Shown here piece by piece: positions 34,204 to 46,474 of a DNA stretch of 64,000 nt; within the stretch, counting starts at the first letter, position 1; the number at the start of each line of letters is the position of its first letter. The stretch lies in NCBI GenBank assembly GCA_003342895.1, contig PTFA01000043.1, forward strand, positions 467,610 to 531,609, read 5' to 3'. This DNA is from Casuarius casuarius. Taxonomy: Eukaryota > Chordata > Aves > Casuariiformes > Casuariidae. Position numbers and translations under genes: made by a program. Below the pieces are notes generated by a model, which did not search any database, was not told the origin of the DNA, and saw only the letters and a program-made list of their open reading frames with translations.

Positions 34204-35909
34204 GGCAATTATTTCTAAGCTGAAAGGCAGATCCACTGTTTCTTTCATTCAAAACTTCAACAGAAAAAAAGGGGCCAAAGTGCAGATGGTTAGAATAAGA
34301 GGACTAAAAAGATTTACATAATCAGATACAAAAATAACCTAACCCTAATGCCACACTCAACAGGGCAAAGACAACAAGAAGAAAAGAGAAAAGCATAAAA
34401 TGGAGAGGTTAAAATATCAGAACCCCCCAAAGAGCAGTAAGCGTACATGAAGTAAATAAGCTTCTCACTCCTGGAAGTCAGCCACAAATGAGCAAAATCT
34501 CGAAATGTCCTTAAAATGCCTCGCCGTGCCCTTCCAGCAGAGGCTAAGAATGAGTGCAGCACTGGCCTGTGAAGCCAGCGAGTCTCGCTGGTAAAATATC
34601 ACCTGACATGTATCTTTGAGAGCCCGAAGGCAAAAGAAAACCCTGCGTGTGATAGAGCATTAGAGCTTGTTTTTATTCTTGGCAGAGAAACAACACTCGC
34701 TTTAAGCACATTTCTTACATTTACAACAAATATGAAATAACTAAGGTTACTAGTCAGTCAGACTGTTTGCTTGAAAGACAAAGATCCCCCCTTCCTCACC
34801 CCAAAAAACCCTAAAACACCCAGCTGACAACATTCTCCATCTCCTAAACCCAAATTAACAGCTAGGCTGTGCAGCCATGAGCAGGACAAGTCCGCAAACT
34901 TCCACTGCTTGGTTATTATCTGAAAAATACCATGTAACTACAGAGTAATTACAGACTTCTAGAGATAATGTGCTGCAATAATATAGTATATGAAGTTACC
35001 CATTTTATTTTCAACATAATTTCCATGTAGTTTGCAATTTTAAGATTTAATAATGGAGTTGAGGAAATACAAATTGCTTGTATTACCCACATATTTACAC
35101 TGAACTGCACGTACCATGTAATTACAGAGTCAATGGTTAGTATGGAATTACACAGTTTCTGCATAGTTCCTTGTGTCCTTCTATGCAAAGTGATGAAAGA
35201 GTATTTCAGCACAGTGAAGAACAACATACAGAGACATGAAAAAAGGACCAAAGCTCCTCTCTTACAACCTCTGTATGGATGGCACAAGGGCAACGCAAGC
35301 AAAAGTCTTAGTGCAGAGGCACCCACTGTCAACTTTCTTCGGTCCCCAAAGTCCTACAAAAGACTACGCTGCAGTATCTCATTAATGTTACAGATCTCCA
35401 CCAAAAGGGCTTTTATTCTGCTCAACCTGAGCTGCCGTCCAAGAAATTGACTGATTTTGATAGACTCGTCCCAAACTGCCCTCTTCTTCAAAAATTGAGA
35501 TGGCAACTTGCCAGTTCCCTTTGAAGGACAGTGCTTATTTTTCTTCTTCTTCACCACTTTTGAAAACACACAAACAGAAAGACTTACACCAGAATGGCTC
35601 ATCTCTGCTGTCTGAAGGTTCGAGGTTTGAAGGTCAGAGCTAATCTTAGCTTTGACATTTTGTTCTAAATTCAGAACACAATTAATTTACAAGAAAAGAA
35701 GGTGTACCAAGTAAAGCAGGATATTGACTTGTGATAACACTCCAGGGAAAGAAAAAGTATTATTTTTATAAAATAAATAAAATAGTATGACAATCATCAA
35801 GGATTTCAAAATATAGCAAGAGTTTGCTATGCATACACAGCAGACTATCAAAGCAGTGACGATGATAGAGGACTAGAAGGCGAGAAACACAGTTTTTATT
35901 TCTGATTTT

Positions 35910-35952
35910 ACCATAATTCTGCAATAGGACCTGGGGTAAGTCATTTCTTGTT
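35910..35952 (+). repeat. Possible MIR SINE fragment
   Basis: The word TAGGACCTGGGGTAAGTCATTTC resembles the conserved MIR/CORE-SINE segment 'gtgaccttgggcaagtcactt' in the same order and spacing. Only about 40 bases can be aligned by eye, so the call is weaker than the two copies at 48-49 kb. Confidence 0.4.
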
Positions 35953-36789
35953 TACTGGCATTAACAATTTGAAGGAGATGCTGGAGATCCAGACCGTCGG
36001 TCTTGTGCCATGCCAAAGAACCTCAGGCTAATGCGAGCTACTAAGAAATGCGTCGTCCACACTAACATCCTGTATTACCAGATTTTGCCAGTTTATTTGG
36101 CTTACTGAATACACAGACTTGCAAACTCCTTGGGTACCTTTGAGCTTATAATGGGATGCCAGGCACTATCAGAGTCACCTGTTGCCCTGGCTGTAAGGGT
36201 TTCTACATTCCCAGGCATGCAACGGCTTGTTTGCTAGTGATCCTGAAATCAGCCTTAATAACAAATATTAAAATAACATAAAGAAAGAGAGACTTCATTA
36301 CAGTTCAGATATTACTAACACAGCCACTGGTTTAGAGGGATAGATACAGAAAAGGATGCTTATATCTGTCTATACATTAAATCTACATCCTAAATCATCT
36401 CCGAAAAACTTCTCTCTCTTTTTTACATCCAGATAAGAAATTATCAAGACATTTATATGACCCAATGGCGAGGATCCACTCTAGAAGAGAAAGTCTAACC
36501 TAGGGCAAAAAAACCACCTTAACATAAGTGGCTTCCCCTTTGGGATGTACTAGCTTATCGAATGATGTCAGGATCACTACAGCTGGCTCCCCGCCTTACT
36601 GAATCCCCTCCCAGCACCAGCTTCCTTTGGATCGTGCCAAGGCACAAACCCACATTTCTAGTGAATTAACCACAGCCCAAATCGCAGAGTTCAAGCTCAC
36701 CTTCGGCTTTTATGTTGACCTCATGCTGAGTGCAGTAGGACAGCGATAATAGATCTAGCATAAGGCTTGCCAGAACAAACATCAACACT

Positions 36790-38110
36790 TCTTACCATAT
36801 CTGAGCTGTCAGAGTAAAGTTTTACTGGGCCAGAGCTTTGTGTTAAGTTGTCACAGCACTTTTGACCCTAAAGTTGGATTAATGTAACATTACACCTCAG
36901 CCTCATATACCCAAACGCTTTCTGAAATCTTTGCCAGAATCAAGCCTTGCTTGCCTGAGTTTCTTACGATTCATATCTTAATTGGGAGGGCAGCACTTGC
37001 AGAATTACTGACTATCCTCACCTGATGTTAAAAATATAGCGTGCCTTGGATACAGCAAGACAGAGCCTTTTCCAGTCCAAACTCCAAACTGCTCTTGGTA
37101 ATTACTGTGCCAGCACTCCAATAAATTATAAACAAAGCATTAGTGTGTTGTGAAATAAACCCTCCCTTCTACTTGTCAGGGCAAGGACCATCCACCAGCA
37201 CATGAATTCCTCATGCCCTGGAACCTATTTTATATGAAGTGTAAATGAGCAATGCTATCCTACGCGAGAAGGTAAATGAGAACAACGTGCATTGCTCTCA
37301 ATCAACACAACACAACAATTCCCAAGCAGCTCGGAGATGAAAGGAGAGCTGGGTTGAATAAACCCTCCCCTGGGCTTAAGAACATATCATGAAAACGAAC
37401 CTTTTTTTCACCTTTTAATATGCAACTTAGTTGACTGAGTGACTTCTTGGTTACCTGCAAAGACCATTTTTCACGACATTGAAAACAGCAGGCTTCCCAT
37501 TTCAGTTTTGTCTTACTGGCATTACTGTAATATATCTAAACAATAGATGATTTTTGTTAAAAACTCCTTGTTGTTCTTAAATCATTTTACACATTGCCTT
37601 CCTGGGTCTTCCACACAGATGGCTTTTACCTGCAGAATATTTTAAGTCAAACATACATTTTGGATGTAAATAAAATAAAGGGAAATCGGCACAAACTACA
37701 GCCTCTAGTTAAAGTTGCTAGATCCTTCTTACGATAAGATCCTCTTTTTCAGTTGATTATAACTTTGCCAAACTTCAAAGCATTTGGGCTGAGATTTTCT
37801 ATGCCAGGTGTCTGCCTCAGGCGGAGTAGAATGCGATCATGTAATTAAAGGCTGTATCATAACGCATACACAGAAGGGGGCAAATTAAGGTTGAACAGGC
37901 AACCTCAATTCCCACATTTCCTAACTTTCACAGGCTTGACTTTGCAACCCTGATAATGTTCTTTTAATGTAGCTTTTGGTCTGCAATATTCATCTAGAGC
38001 TATATTAATTTATAGACGTACCCCACCGAGGACTGGATCTCTCGGTGGACTGGTAATAGGATACACAGCCTTTCACCTTTAGGTCAGTGGTTTAAATACT
38101 GCCTAGGGCC
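36790..38110. promoter_or_regulatory. Long enhancer-like, repeat-free block
   Basis: More than a kilobase without simple repeats or long frames, holding numerous AT-rich words: AATAAATTATAAAC near 37120, ATGTAATTAAAGGC near 37840, a GGTTGAACAGGCAACC near-palindrome near 37890 and ATATTAATTTATAG near 38000. This quality suggests one or several conserved elements, but conservation is not visible here. Confidence 0.22.
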
Positions 38111-40216
38111 GTAGCAATGAGAAGTTATTACTGCTGGCCAGCTGTTTGGTGACTTTTACGAAACAAATTGGTGATCGAGTCCCTGCATACAGGTATCTAC
38201 CTTGTACAAATCACCATCGCTACTGAAACGATCCGTAATCGGCGTTGGAGTGCCGAACTGCCCAAGTGGTGCTCTTAACCGCCTCGGGTACAAACGGATG
38301 CATCCATGGCTAGTGCAAATTCCTCTGCAAAGCGTGCTTCCAGCTGCTTTCCCAGGGGAAGTCCTCTCGGCGGAAGGGCTGGCATGGGAATACTCCCTCC
38401 CTCCAGGAAGACCCCTGACAGAAGGCTGAAATACCTCAGTTTAGCAAAGTATGCAAGTAATTACATTGATTTAGTGGTATTATTCACATGCATAATACCA
38501 GCAGCTTAAACGGGATGCTCAGCGAGGATGGAAAAAGCCTGCAATGCCACTACCTGAGCAATGGCGGTTCCTCCGTCAAATGAGGAATGGCCTGAAAACT
38601 CGCTCCGTGTTATCTCTGCTCAGAAAAATGGATAAGTACAACGTACGAAAGTTTAATTTTGTCAGCCTGGTGCTGGGAAATGTGGGATCCTGCACAAATA
38701 GGGACAGTCAGACCGGGAGGAGAGCTGAACTGCCTCCTCTGCCTGCTGAAGCTGCACTGGAGCAAGCAGAGCTTTATCTGACACCGAGACCTCTTAGGAA
38801 ACATTTGTGGTAGGAGTTACTTGTGGAGCCGACCTTCCCCACAACCTGAACCACTTTCCTTACAAACCCGCACAGCCCCCTCTGCTCTCCAGTATGGGAA
38901 ATTTTGCCACTTGAGCAACCTAGCCCTTGCTTTTGGGAGCAGAGAGAAGCGCTCTGCGCCTGTTCTCACCGGAGGAAGCAGGGTATGAAAAGAAAACACC
39001 AGGCTTCTGGCAACAGCAAGCTGCAGAGAAACCACGAAAGACGAGAAAGAAAACTGAAAGGATTAGGAAGAAGGTAGATGTCCTGGCTCCAGAGCAAGAG
39101 ACAACCTCAGCCTCAGCCCTGCCTGTAGCGTCACAATAACCTAAAGCAAGCAAACGCAGGCCGGTACAATGTCCTTCAGCCAGAACTTCCTTTGCAGTCG
39201 TCCCTTCATCATATTCCACCCTCTCCAGCCAAGAGCTCTGAGTCCACAAGCTTCACCCCATGGGTCGTCTACTCTTGGGATCCGAAAACAGCATCACTCC
39301 TTCCTGCGGCGCTGACACTAGTGCCCCAACCGGATATCCCCGGCTGCAGAGTGAAAAAACTTATTTTCATCCCAACGAGAGCTGTTATATATTATAAAAG
39401 CTTCAGCTTTGTTTTGCTTTCCCTCCAGCTTCCTATTGCATTCGTGTGTTCCTATTGAGAGGCGCACATTAATAAATACTGCGCCCTAATACACCAAATG
39501 GTTTCAATCACATAGTTTTCTGTATTCAGCACTCATCCGCCTTCCTTACTACAGTACATAAATGATATAAACTTCTCATCAATAACATAAAAAATTCATA
39601 CTCTGTCTACAATGCAGCTGCTATCACAGGTTTATGTCAACAATCGGCCTGATTTTTAATAGCATAAATGTTTAAAGAGGTAGCAACTCCTGTAAAATAT
39701 CTGCAGGGATATTTAGAGCCGACATATGCCAAAACAATCCTGTTCTCATACTGGAGACGTTGTTGCTCAGCAGGAAAACAATGTTTATCCTCACAAATGT
39801 TTACCCTGCTTTAGTCATTAAAATGCTCCAAATGGATGGCAAAGGAACGGGAGCGGGCGATGTTGTTCCCTACCTCGCGGTTGCCCCTCCGAGCAGGGAG
39901 AGCCATCTCATACATATTACAACCGAGCAATCTTGCACCGTGCACCTCGGTGCCCTCCTCACAAAATTATTTGCCATCTGATTCTATAAGGGTTGGTTTT
40001 GCTCGGTGCTGGGAACAGATAGCGAAACAGCAAACTCGCAAATGCTTTTGTGCTTAGGAATTCTAATGAGTAGGCTGCCCTGCTCATTACTATTTTCTCT
40101 TTATCACAAAAAACTCAGTTTTCTCTTTGAGGGGTTCTTCCCTTAACAAAACAAAACAAAGCAAACCCAGCCTTGTAATTTTTTCTACTTGCTGCCAATT
40201 GTATAGGGTTTGAAGC

Positions 40217-40230
40217 TATATATATATATA
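40217..40230. repeat. (TA)7 microsatellite
   Basis: Seven uninterrupted TA units. Confidence 0.9.
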
Positions 40231-43101
40231 AAGCCTTGCATACAGGCAGCATAAAATATTTATTTTTAATCTGAGCAGAATTTCTTTACCTGCTGTGCGC
40301 CCACAGCTTCTGTGAAAGGCTTGCTTTATCATCTGTGTGTCAAATTGCAACCATTTCTATCACGATCTTCCATTCCAGCTTTAAAAAGCTTCCTGCCAGA
40401 CCCCAGCTGACACATGACTTCTAACTCCTGCTTGAAATTTTCCTCCTGCCTTTTCCCCCTCATCCTAAAACCCACAACCTGGAAGTTCTTCACTTGAACA
40501 GATGGTTTACAAAAATCTGGGACATGCTCATGTGATTGGAAATAGGACTCCTATAAACAATGTCTCATGTAACAATTACGCGAACAGTTGGTCCGAACGG
40601 TGACCCAGAAACTGCCCTGTCTTTCCACTCTTGCTACCTCTGTAAAGCATTTCCAGTCCTTCACTGGATGTCTGACCTTGTGCAGCCAGGGACTGCGATC
40701 TGTGGGAGCAGACTTCCACCGGTCGCAGCAGAAGACAGCATGGACCCGGGTCTGCCATTCAGGAGGAGAAGGGAAGCAGAGACTTGACAGACGAACCCTG
40801 AATATTCACAGCATCACTCAAGGACAACAAAGCAGTATGTTCCCATGATCTATGGAAAGAGAACTTTCAAGTCGAGTATCAATTTGTGTGTAACAACAAA
40901 TTTTGGTTTAAAATGAATGAATGTCCTGTCCCAAAGCAGGGTCAGAAAACACAACTGTGCAAGACTTGTCAGCTGAGTGCACTGTTACTGAACTGTGTTT
41001 TGGAAATAGATGGCTTCTCTGTGTATATGGACACAGGAAGGAGGACGATATCTGACGTGCAGGATAGAGGAACAAGGCTAGAGAAGCTGGATACTCACTA
41101 AGATGCATGATGTTTGTGGGGAATTACGGAAAGGGGAGATGCAATGAAGGAGCACCCAGGATGGCTGAGTCGAGTTTCCATAAGCACAGGAACCGCAGAC
41201 CTGGACAGCTCTGAAGGCCTGGGGAGAGCTGCACAGGGACGGGAAACGCAAAGCTGTGGCTGAAGGGAGCTAAGAAGACATCTGAACAAAACTGGGTGGA
41301 AGCTTTAGATGGAGCGGAAGGATTAGACTGGAGCCAGTAAAAAAGTAAGAATCTCAAAAAGTCAGAGAATAGACTGGGCCAAAGTAAATTAAAATTTTAT
41401 GTAAGCTATGCCAAAAAATTACCTGGTCTATCTCTGGAAAAGCATCAAGATGTGCCCTGCTAAACAGCCAAGTCTGAGAGACCAAACAGTCCCACCCATC
41501 TCCTGCTCCTGCGCAGTTCGCTGTGGTGTTGGGGAGGGGAGCGTAAGCTGTATTCCCTCTTTCGGGGGTTCCTGCGAGCAGCGGTGACCGCGCTGCACCC
41601 GACTGCCTGCACCTCGAGAAACCGGGTTCAGGCGGGCCTTGTGCAGGCGAAGGCCGTGGGTCACAAGGATGCAACTTCTCCTCTGCTCAGCGTGGAATTT
41701 AAGAACGTGCCTAAAAATCCTGAGGGAATCCTGAAGCCTTCTCTCGCCTCCGTACAGATGCAAGGGGCTGGCTTTTACTCAGTACTAAAGCTGCAGATGG
41801 ATTATATCAAAGGGGAATATCAAGCAGAGAGTCAACATCTACATTAAGAAAAACCAAGCTGCCTTGGTGGCCGCTGAACACTGACATCCCACAATTGTTT
41901 TAAAACACTTCAAGACCTTACAAAACAGGGGCTTACGAGAAACACAGCACCATTTTTAACAAGCTAAATTTCCTGTCACACACAGGCTTGATTCCTGTCA
42001 GTGCAACACTCATTTTAGTCTGATTAAGTCGCTGTGATGAACTTCAGAGTTTAGACTGCCCTTGAGCCTCACATCTATCTGATCTTTAATTCTACTACCC
42101 GCTCATTTCTTGCTAAGCACACAATTCTGAGTCCCACTGGAGCAGCCTCATTCAGGCTCTGCATCAATATGTTCAGTGCTGAATTCATTTCTGCAGGGAG
42201 CCCAGTAAATCTGAACTTTCCAAAATCATTTGGCCCCCATTACTAGTAAGCACTGCTCTTAAAGAGGTTGTAACTCCAGCTAATAGGCTCCATAATCATA
42301 GCTGAATTGAACAAAAGGGTCCAGTATGGGCTGCCATCAGTCATTTTTATTCCCAATCAAATGCACTGCAGAGAAGGGAACTTTTTTTATATTTCTGGAT
42401 GCTGAAACTAAGAACCTCATTTTACCTGAATATCATTTTTATCTTAATAAAAAGTAAGACATAAGGCTTCCAAGGGCATCCAGAAGGTCCAGCACAGCAC
42501 TGACGCAAGAGCTGGAACTGGTAACCTTTTCACCTTGCAAAATGGCAACAATCCAGAATATAAGGAGACAGGAAAAACATTAAGATGCAAAGAAAAGCCC
42601 ACATAATGAAAAATTCCAATGCTAAGAGACACATCTTCTGCTATTCAAAGGGAACTGATTGTAACTAAACCTAATGTAAAGGAGCTAATGATAGAACTGC
42701 TTACAGCTTGATCACATTTCCATGAAGACAAGCTTTGTGATATTGTTTCGTCTGGCTAAAAAAAATAGAAGCCACTATCTAAATCTTATCATAGAAATTG
42801 ATAGTGTTTACTTAAAGCTTATTCCAGCTTTGCTGACTTCATCAGATATTGAAGTCTCCAATAAATCTATTTCAACGGTTTTTTACAACTCTCTTCTTTT
42901 TCAACATACACTCTGGCCTCCCTGATGTATATCAGAGGACAGAAGACCAGATTTTTGTTTATGAATATCTAGAAGTTTCATTGCTGTCTGATGCAAAGCC
43001 TGGTATAAAAATGAATAGCAAGTAAATAAAGCAGAAAAGGAACTTGATTTATTTTTCTTTCTACTGGAAGGCAACAGAGCCAATCCTAATGGGCACCATG
43101 C

Positions 43102-43123
43102 TTTTTTTTTTTTTCTTTTTTTT
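43102..43123 (+). repeat. Interrupted T tract
   Basis: Thirteen T, one C, then eight T. On the minus strand it is an A-rich tail-like tract, but no retroposon body is recognised. Confidence 0.85.
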
Positions 43124-45099
43124 CCTACAAACCAGGCAAAAGGTAACTCAATAAAGCGCCTTCCACACACTGGAGCACTCGCACTGCACAGACTCAGGTA
43201 GCCTCTCGTCTTGCAGACATGCTTTTCAACTCTGCAAAGTTCATAGCTTCTCCACCATTGCTCCAGGTTCAGTTGGACTTGAAAATCCCTTCGGAGATTC
43301 TTTCAGGACCAGACACGAGGGATGGATCCTCGACTGATGTAAACTGCTGTAGCCACGCTTTTTCAATTTGTACGCTCATCAGTACTCCTTATTACTTTGG
43401 GTGAGTGTGGATTGATAAACAGGCCAAAAGATGTGTCCAGGTTTCTTGAAGAAAAAAAGAAAATTGGGCCACTGGCAGAAATAAAGCAGATGAAGAGGAG
43501 TGCAGACACATTTAGATGTCAGAATCATTGAACATGCATGGTGTGGAGCATTGGGTTTCATATGTTTTGGACAAGGGCATACAGTACTATACTGAAGGGT
43601 ATACATATGTATACTTCATCCAAAAAAACCTAGACAAATTTTGAAGGCTTAAACAGACCTGCAATTAAAAGAGCTACTGAAAAACTGAATGGGATTAACC
43701 CTCAGCTGGGATCATTTAGAGGAGCACAATCAGCTCCTCAAAACTGACTTTAAGTAAGTGAACAAAACTTAGAAGAGTCAAAATCAGCAGATCTACCAAA
43801 CCACCAAATTAGAGACGATTTTTCCAGCCACAGAACACCACAGAAAAAGAAGGGGTCTGATACTGATACCATATTCACTGGTTTAACCGGAGTAGGAATC
43901 CAATAGCTGCAACTGGTACAAAGTGGTACAAGAAATAAAAGCAGACTGAGGTCTAATAAGAGAGTTATAGAAAAGTGCCCAAGGTAGAATATACAGGAAG
44001 ACTGATAAAGATTTTTAAGTCGAAGTGGCATGATGGAGAAGAAATCACTGCTGATACTCTCTTCAGCTGTCCATATGGTTCAAGCACTTTTTCAGAAAAT
44101 ATTGTTTCCAGTATATAGAGATGCATGAACATGAAAATAAAAGGAAGATTTAGCAACCTTCACATTCTGCTGTCCCTCATCCTACCACCATATGCCCTAG
44201 AGCAAATAACACTCTTCTCTTTTCAAGAGTTGCTTGCGAAAAGACCTTGGGTCTCCTCCTTAGACACTTTTCCCCACATGAAAAAAAAACAACACACTTT
44301 AATCTTCCCTCCTATGTCTTGCTTTATAGAGGTCATCACTCTCTCCTATAATCTCTCTGATTGGTTCACACTTTTGTTGAAGAATGTCACTCAAAACCAG
44401 ACTACAATATTAAAAAATAATATGATTAACACTACATAAGTATATAGAGAAATGATATTCTACGAAGCCGGCATTTCAGTGTTTCCAATACACTAAGTTG
44501 CTCCTACCCGCTGATGCACCACAAGTACTTTCCAGTTTCCAGAGAGCACACATGAGGCAGAGCAGATAAAATCATCCTCCCACTCTGCCTGGCACGTGGT
44601 CCTGGAAGCAGGGACTCTACTGCAAAGGAAGAGGGCTGGTCAAACCCTATCCCCACTGCATGACTCGCATGCTTGGGAAGACCACATCTCCACGAGGAGG
44701 ATGGAGGAGTAAGTTCTTCCACGCTTGGTACAAAAGTAGCCAGGGACCTGGGTGGTCAGTTCGGGTAACAAGGGCAGCAGGGGTATTACTGAAGATGAAG
44801 GTACACTGAAGGCAGCATACAATTTCATAGACCCTTGCAGAGATACAACTAGTGCTATTAGTCTCTTGCACTGATCAATATTAAAATATAACCAAAATTA
44901 CTCCTTTTTTTAAAGCTGCAATAAAGGAAAGAGAGGACGGTACACTGATATAATTCAGCACAATTATTTTTAAACAATATGTGATGGATTTGCAGCCTGG
45001 CATTGCATAAAAGAGGCTCATTTTCTACAAATGCCCACAAAGAGAAATGATGGAGCTCAGCAATATAGCATGGCATATTCCATTAGGAATTAAATCTCT

Positions 45100-45905
45100 T
45101 CTCTCTGATGGTTCCATCCACATGCTTATTGGACAGTCTGCTGCTTTCATCTACATTATTGTTATTAATTTATGAATGGGTCTAGAATTACAGAAGATGA
45201 GTCTAAGGTGAGGCTGCATTATAATAATAAATGAAAGAATGACTCCTGTTTACTTTCAAAATATTTCATAGCTAAAATGCTTACTGCATTTTTAACGGTG
45301 ACATACTTCCTTTAGCTGGTTTCAGTTTTGAAGTAATGATATAAAATTCATTTCATCTCTTTTTCAAGCCTGACTCTTTCATACATAACATCAGGCTTGT
45401 CATATCTGAGGAATTATTAAAATAAGACGAAGCCTGCTGTATCTGAGCAGAAAAGCTTCTTTGAGCTGGCGTCCTCAGGAGAGAAGCAAGCTCAATCTCA
45501 TTAGTTGGTGCTGAGAAGGCGTCCTAGTCACTAGGTTCAAGGTGATGAAAGATTAGGGCGTTTGGCCTCAGCTCATTTTGCATGCAGCTCACATCACTCC
45601 CTGCCCGTGAACACGAAATTACATTGAACCTGGGGAGTCTAACTCCATTAATTTTAAATGGAAGATTAATTTAACAATATGCGGCAGATATTTGTTACAA
45701 ACCTATCATGTAAAAGTGACGGTTAGCAATAAATTGTGGTGACTCACACTGGCCGGTGGCCCTGGCTCAAATAAATCAGAAGGCATTTACACATAATTGC
45801 TGTTTTTAAAGACAGGGATATGGGAGATATGTTTCTTTGATGAAAGATTGGGTAACTCCATTCAAGGAAACAGCAGCCAATATTAAAGCTACAGTGTCGG
45901 TTTTG
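45100..45905. promoter_or_regulatory. Enhancer-like block
   Basis: About 800 bases without long frames or repeats. It contains TTATTAATTTATGA near 45163, the near-palindrome CCATTAATTTTAAATGG at 45645-45661 followed by AGATTAATTTAAC, TTTTGCATGC near 45577, a GTGACTCAC word (AP-1-like) near 45740 and several GATA-like words. Among blocks I read this is one of the most enhancer-like. Support is motif density and absence of repeats. Confidence 0.32.
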
Positions 45906-45980
45906 AAAGAGACGTTTTGTTTAAGGGCTTGTTGAACGGTAAAGCACAGAATTGTCTCTTTTTCCTTCAGCTATGTTTTA

Positions 45981-45993
45981 TTTTTTTTTTTTT
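45981..45993 (+). repeat. T tract before an AG
   Basis: A 13-base T run ends in AG at 45994-45995, which gives an ideal splice-acceptor-like signal. Confidence 0.85.
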
Positions 45994-45995
45994 AG

Positions 45996-46252
45996 ATAAT
46001 TTAGGTCATTTCAAAATGACCATAAGAACAATACAGAAACATTTTACATTAGATGAAGATAAAATATGTGGTTTGTACGCAGCAAATGCGGGCCGTCACC
46101 TGGGACTATGGATGAAACATGGAGTCTACACTTAAACAAATGTTAACCACGGTCCAATTTTCTTCTATAAACTTTTTGACTCCTGAATGCCATACAGAAT
46201 TAATAGGCAGTCTTTCTCCTGCCACTGTTGCTTTTCTTCTTACATTGACTAG
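45996..46252 (+). other. Possible exon between consensus splice sites
   Basis: Preceded by a long T tract and TTTAG, and followed by GACTAG/GTAAGTACAG, a near-consensus donor. The frame NLGHFKM... stays open until a TAA at about 46134, so the second half would be untranslated. The next acceptor-like site (T-rich, TCATTTAG at 46397) would define a 145-base intron. This could be an exon of a non-coding or poorly coding transcript. Chance is a real alternative because donor-like words are frequent. Confidence 0.2.
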
Positions 46253-46397
46253 GTAAGTACAGTCAAGTATGAAACTTCATGACTGAAAAAGAACATTTTC
46301 ATTAGAGAAGGTAAACGGCAGTCTCCAGTAAGAATACACAAAGGAAGGGAACAAAAAACTAGGAGAAAGACTGGAGTTTTTTTTCTTCCTCATTTAG

Positions 46398-46468
46398 GAG
46401 TAGTTGACTGCTCTGCTTCTCAGGATGAGAATCCTGAGGATGAGGACTATGAGGATCTCCATTGCTAG
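46398..46468 (+). other. Possible downstream exon with acidic frame
   Basis: It starts after TTTTTTTTCTTCCTCATTTAG. A second acceptor (CTCTGCTTCTCAG) ends at 46423 and opens a 14-codon acidic frame DENPEDEDYEDLHC before TAG at 46466. The frame may simply reflect a GAGGAT/GAGGAC quasi-repeat. It is not recognised. Confidence 0.15.
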
Positions 46469-46474
46469 AACAGG

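Larger units (their letters stand above)
33745..36785. other. Non-coding segment with AAAT microsatellite and a possible MIR fragment
   Basis: (AAAT)n with one interruption lies at 34178-34203. The frames at 34949-35332 (minus) and 35133-35450 (plus) overlap each other and are unrecognised. A possible MIR piece at 35910-35950 is listed separately. Confidence 0.5.
38115..45090. other. Non-coding segment with GC-richer 38.5-39.3 kb and 41.5-41.8 kb
   Basis: No gene is supported. A (TA)7 run lies at 40217-40230. An interrupted T tract lies at 43102-43123. GC-rich portions at 38540-39300 and 41500-41770 carry overlapping frames on both strands with no recognisable family. 39.5-40.2 kb has some TAATG-type words. 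No RNA gene is seen. Confidence 0.5.
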
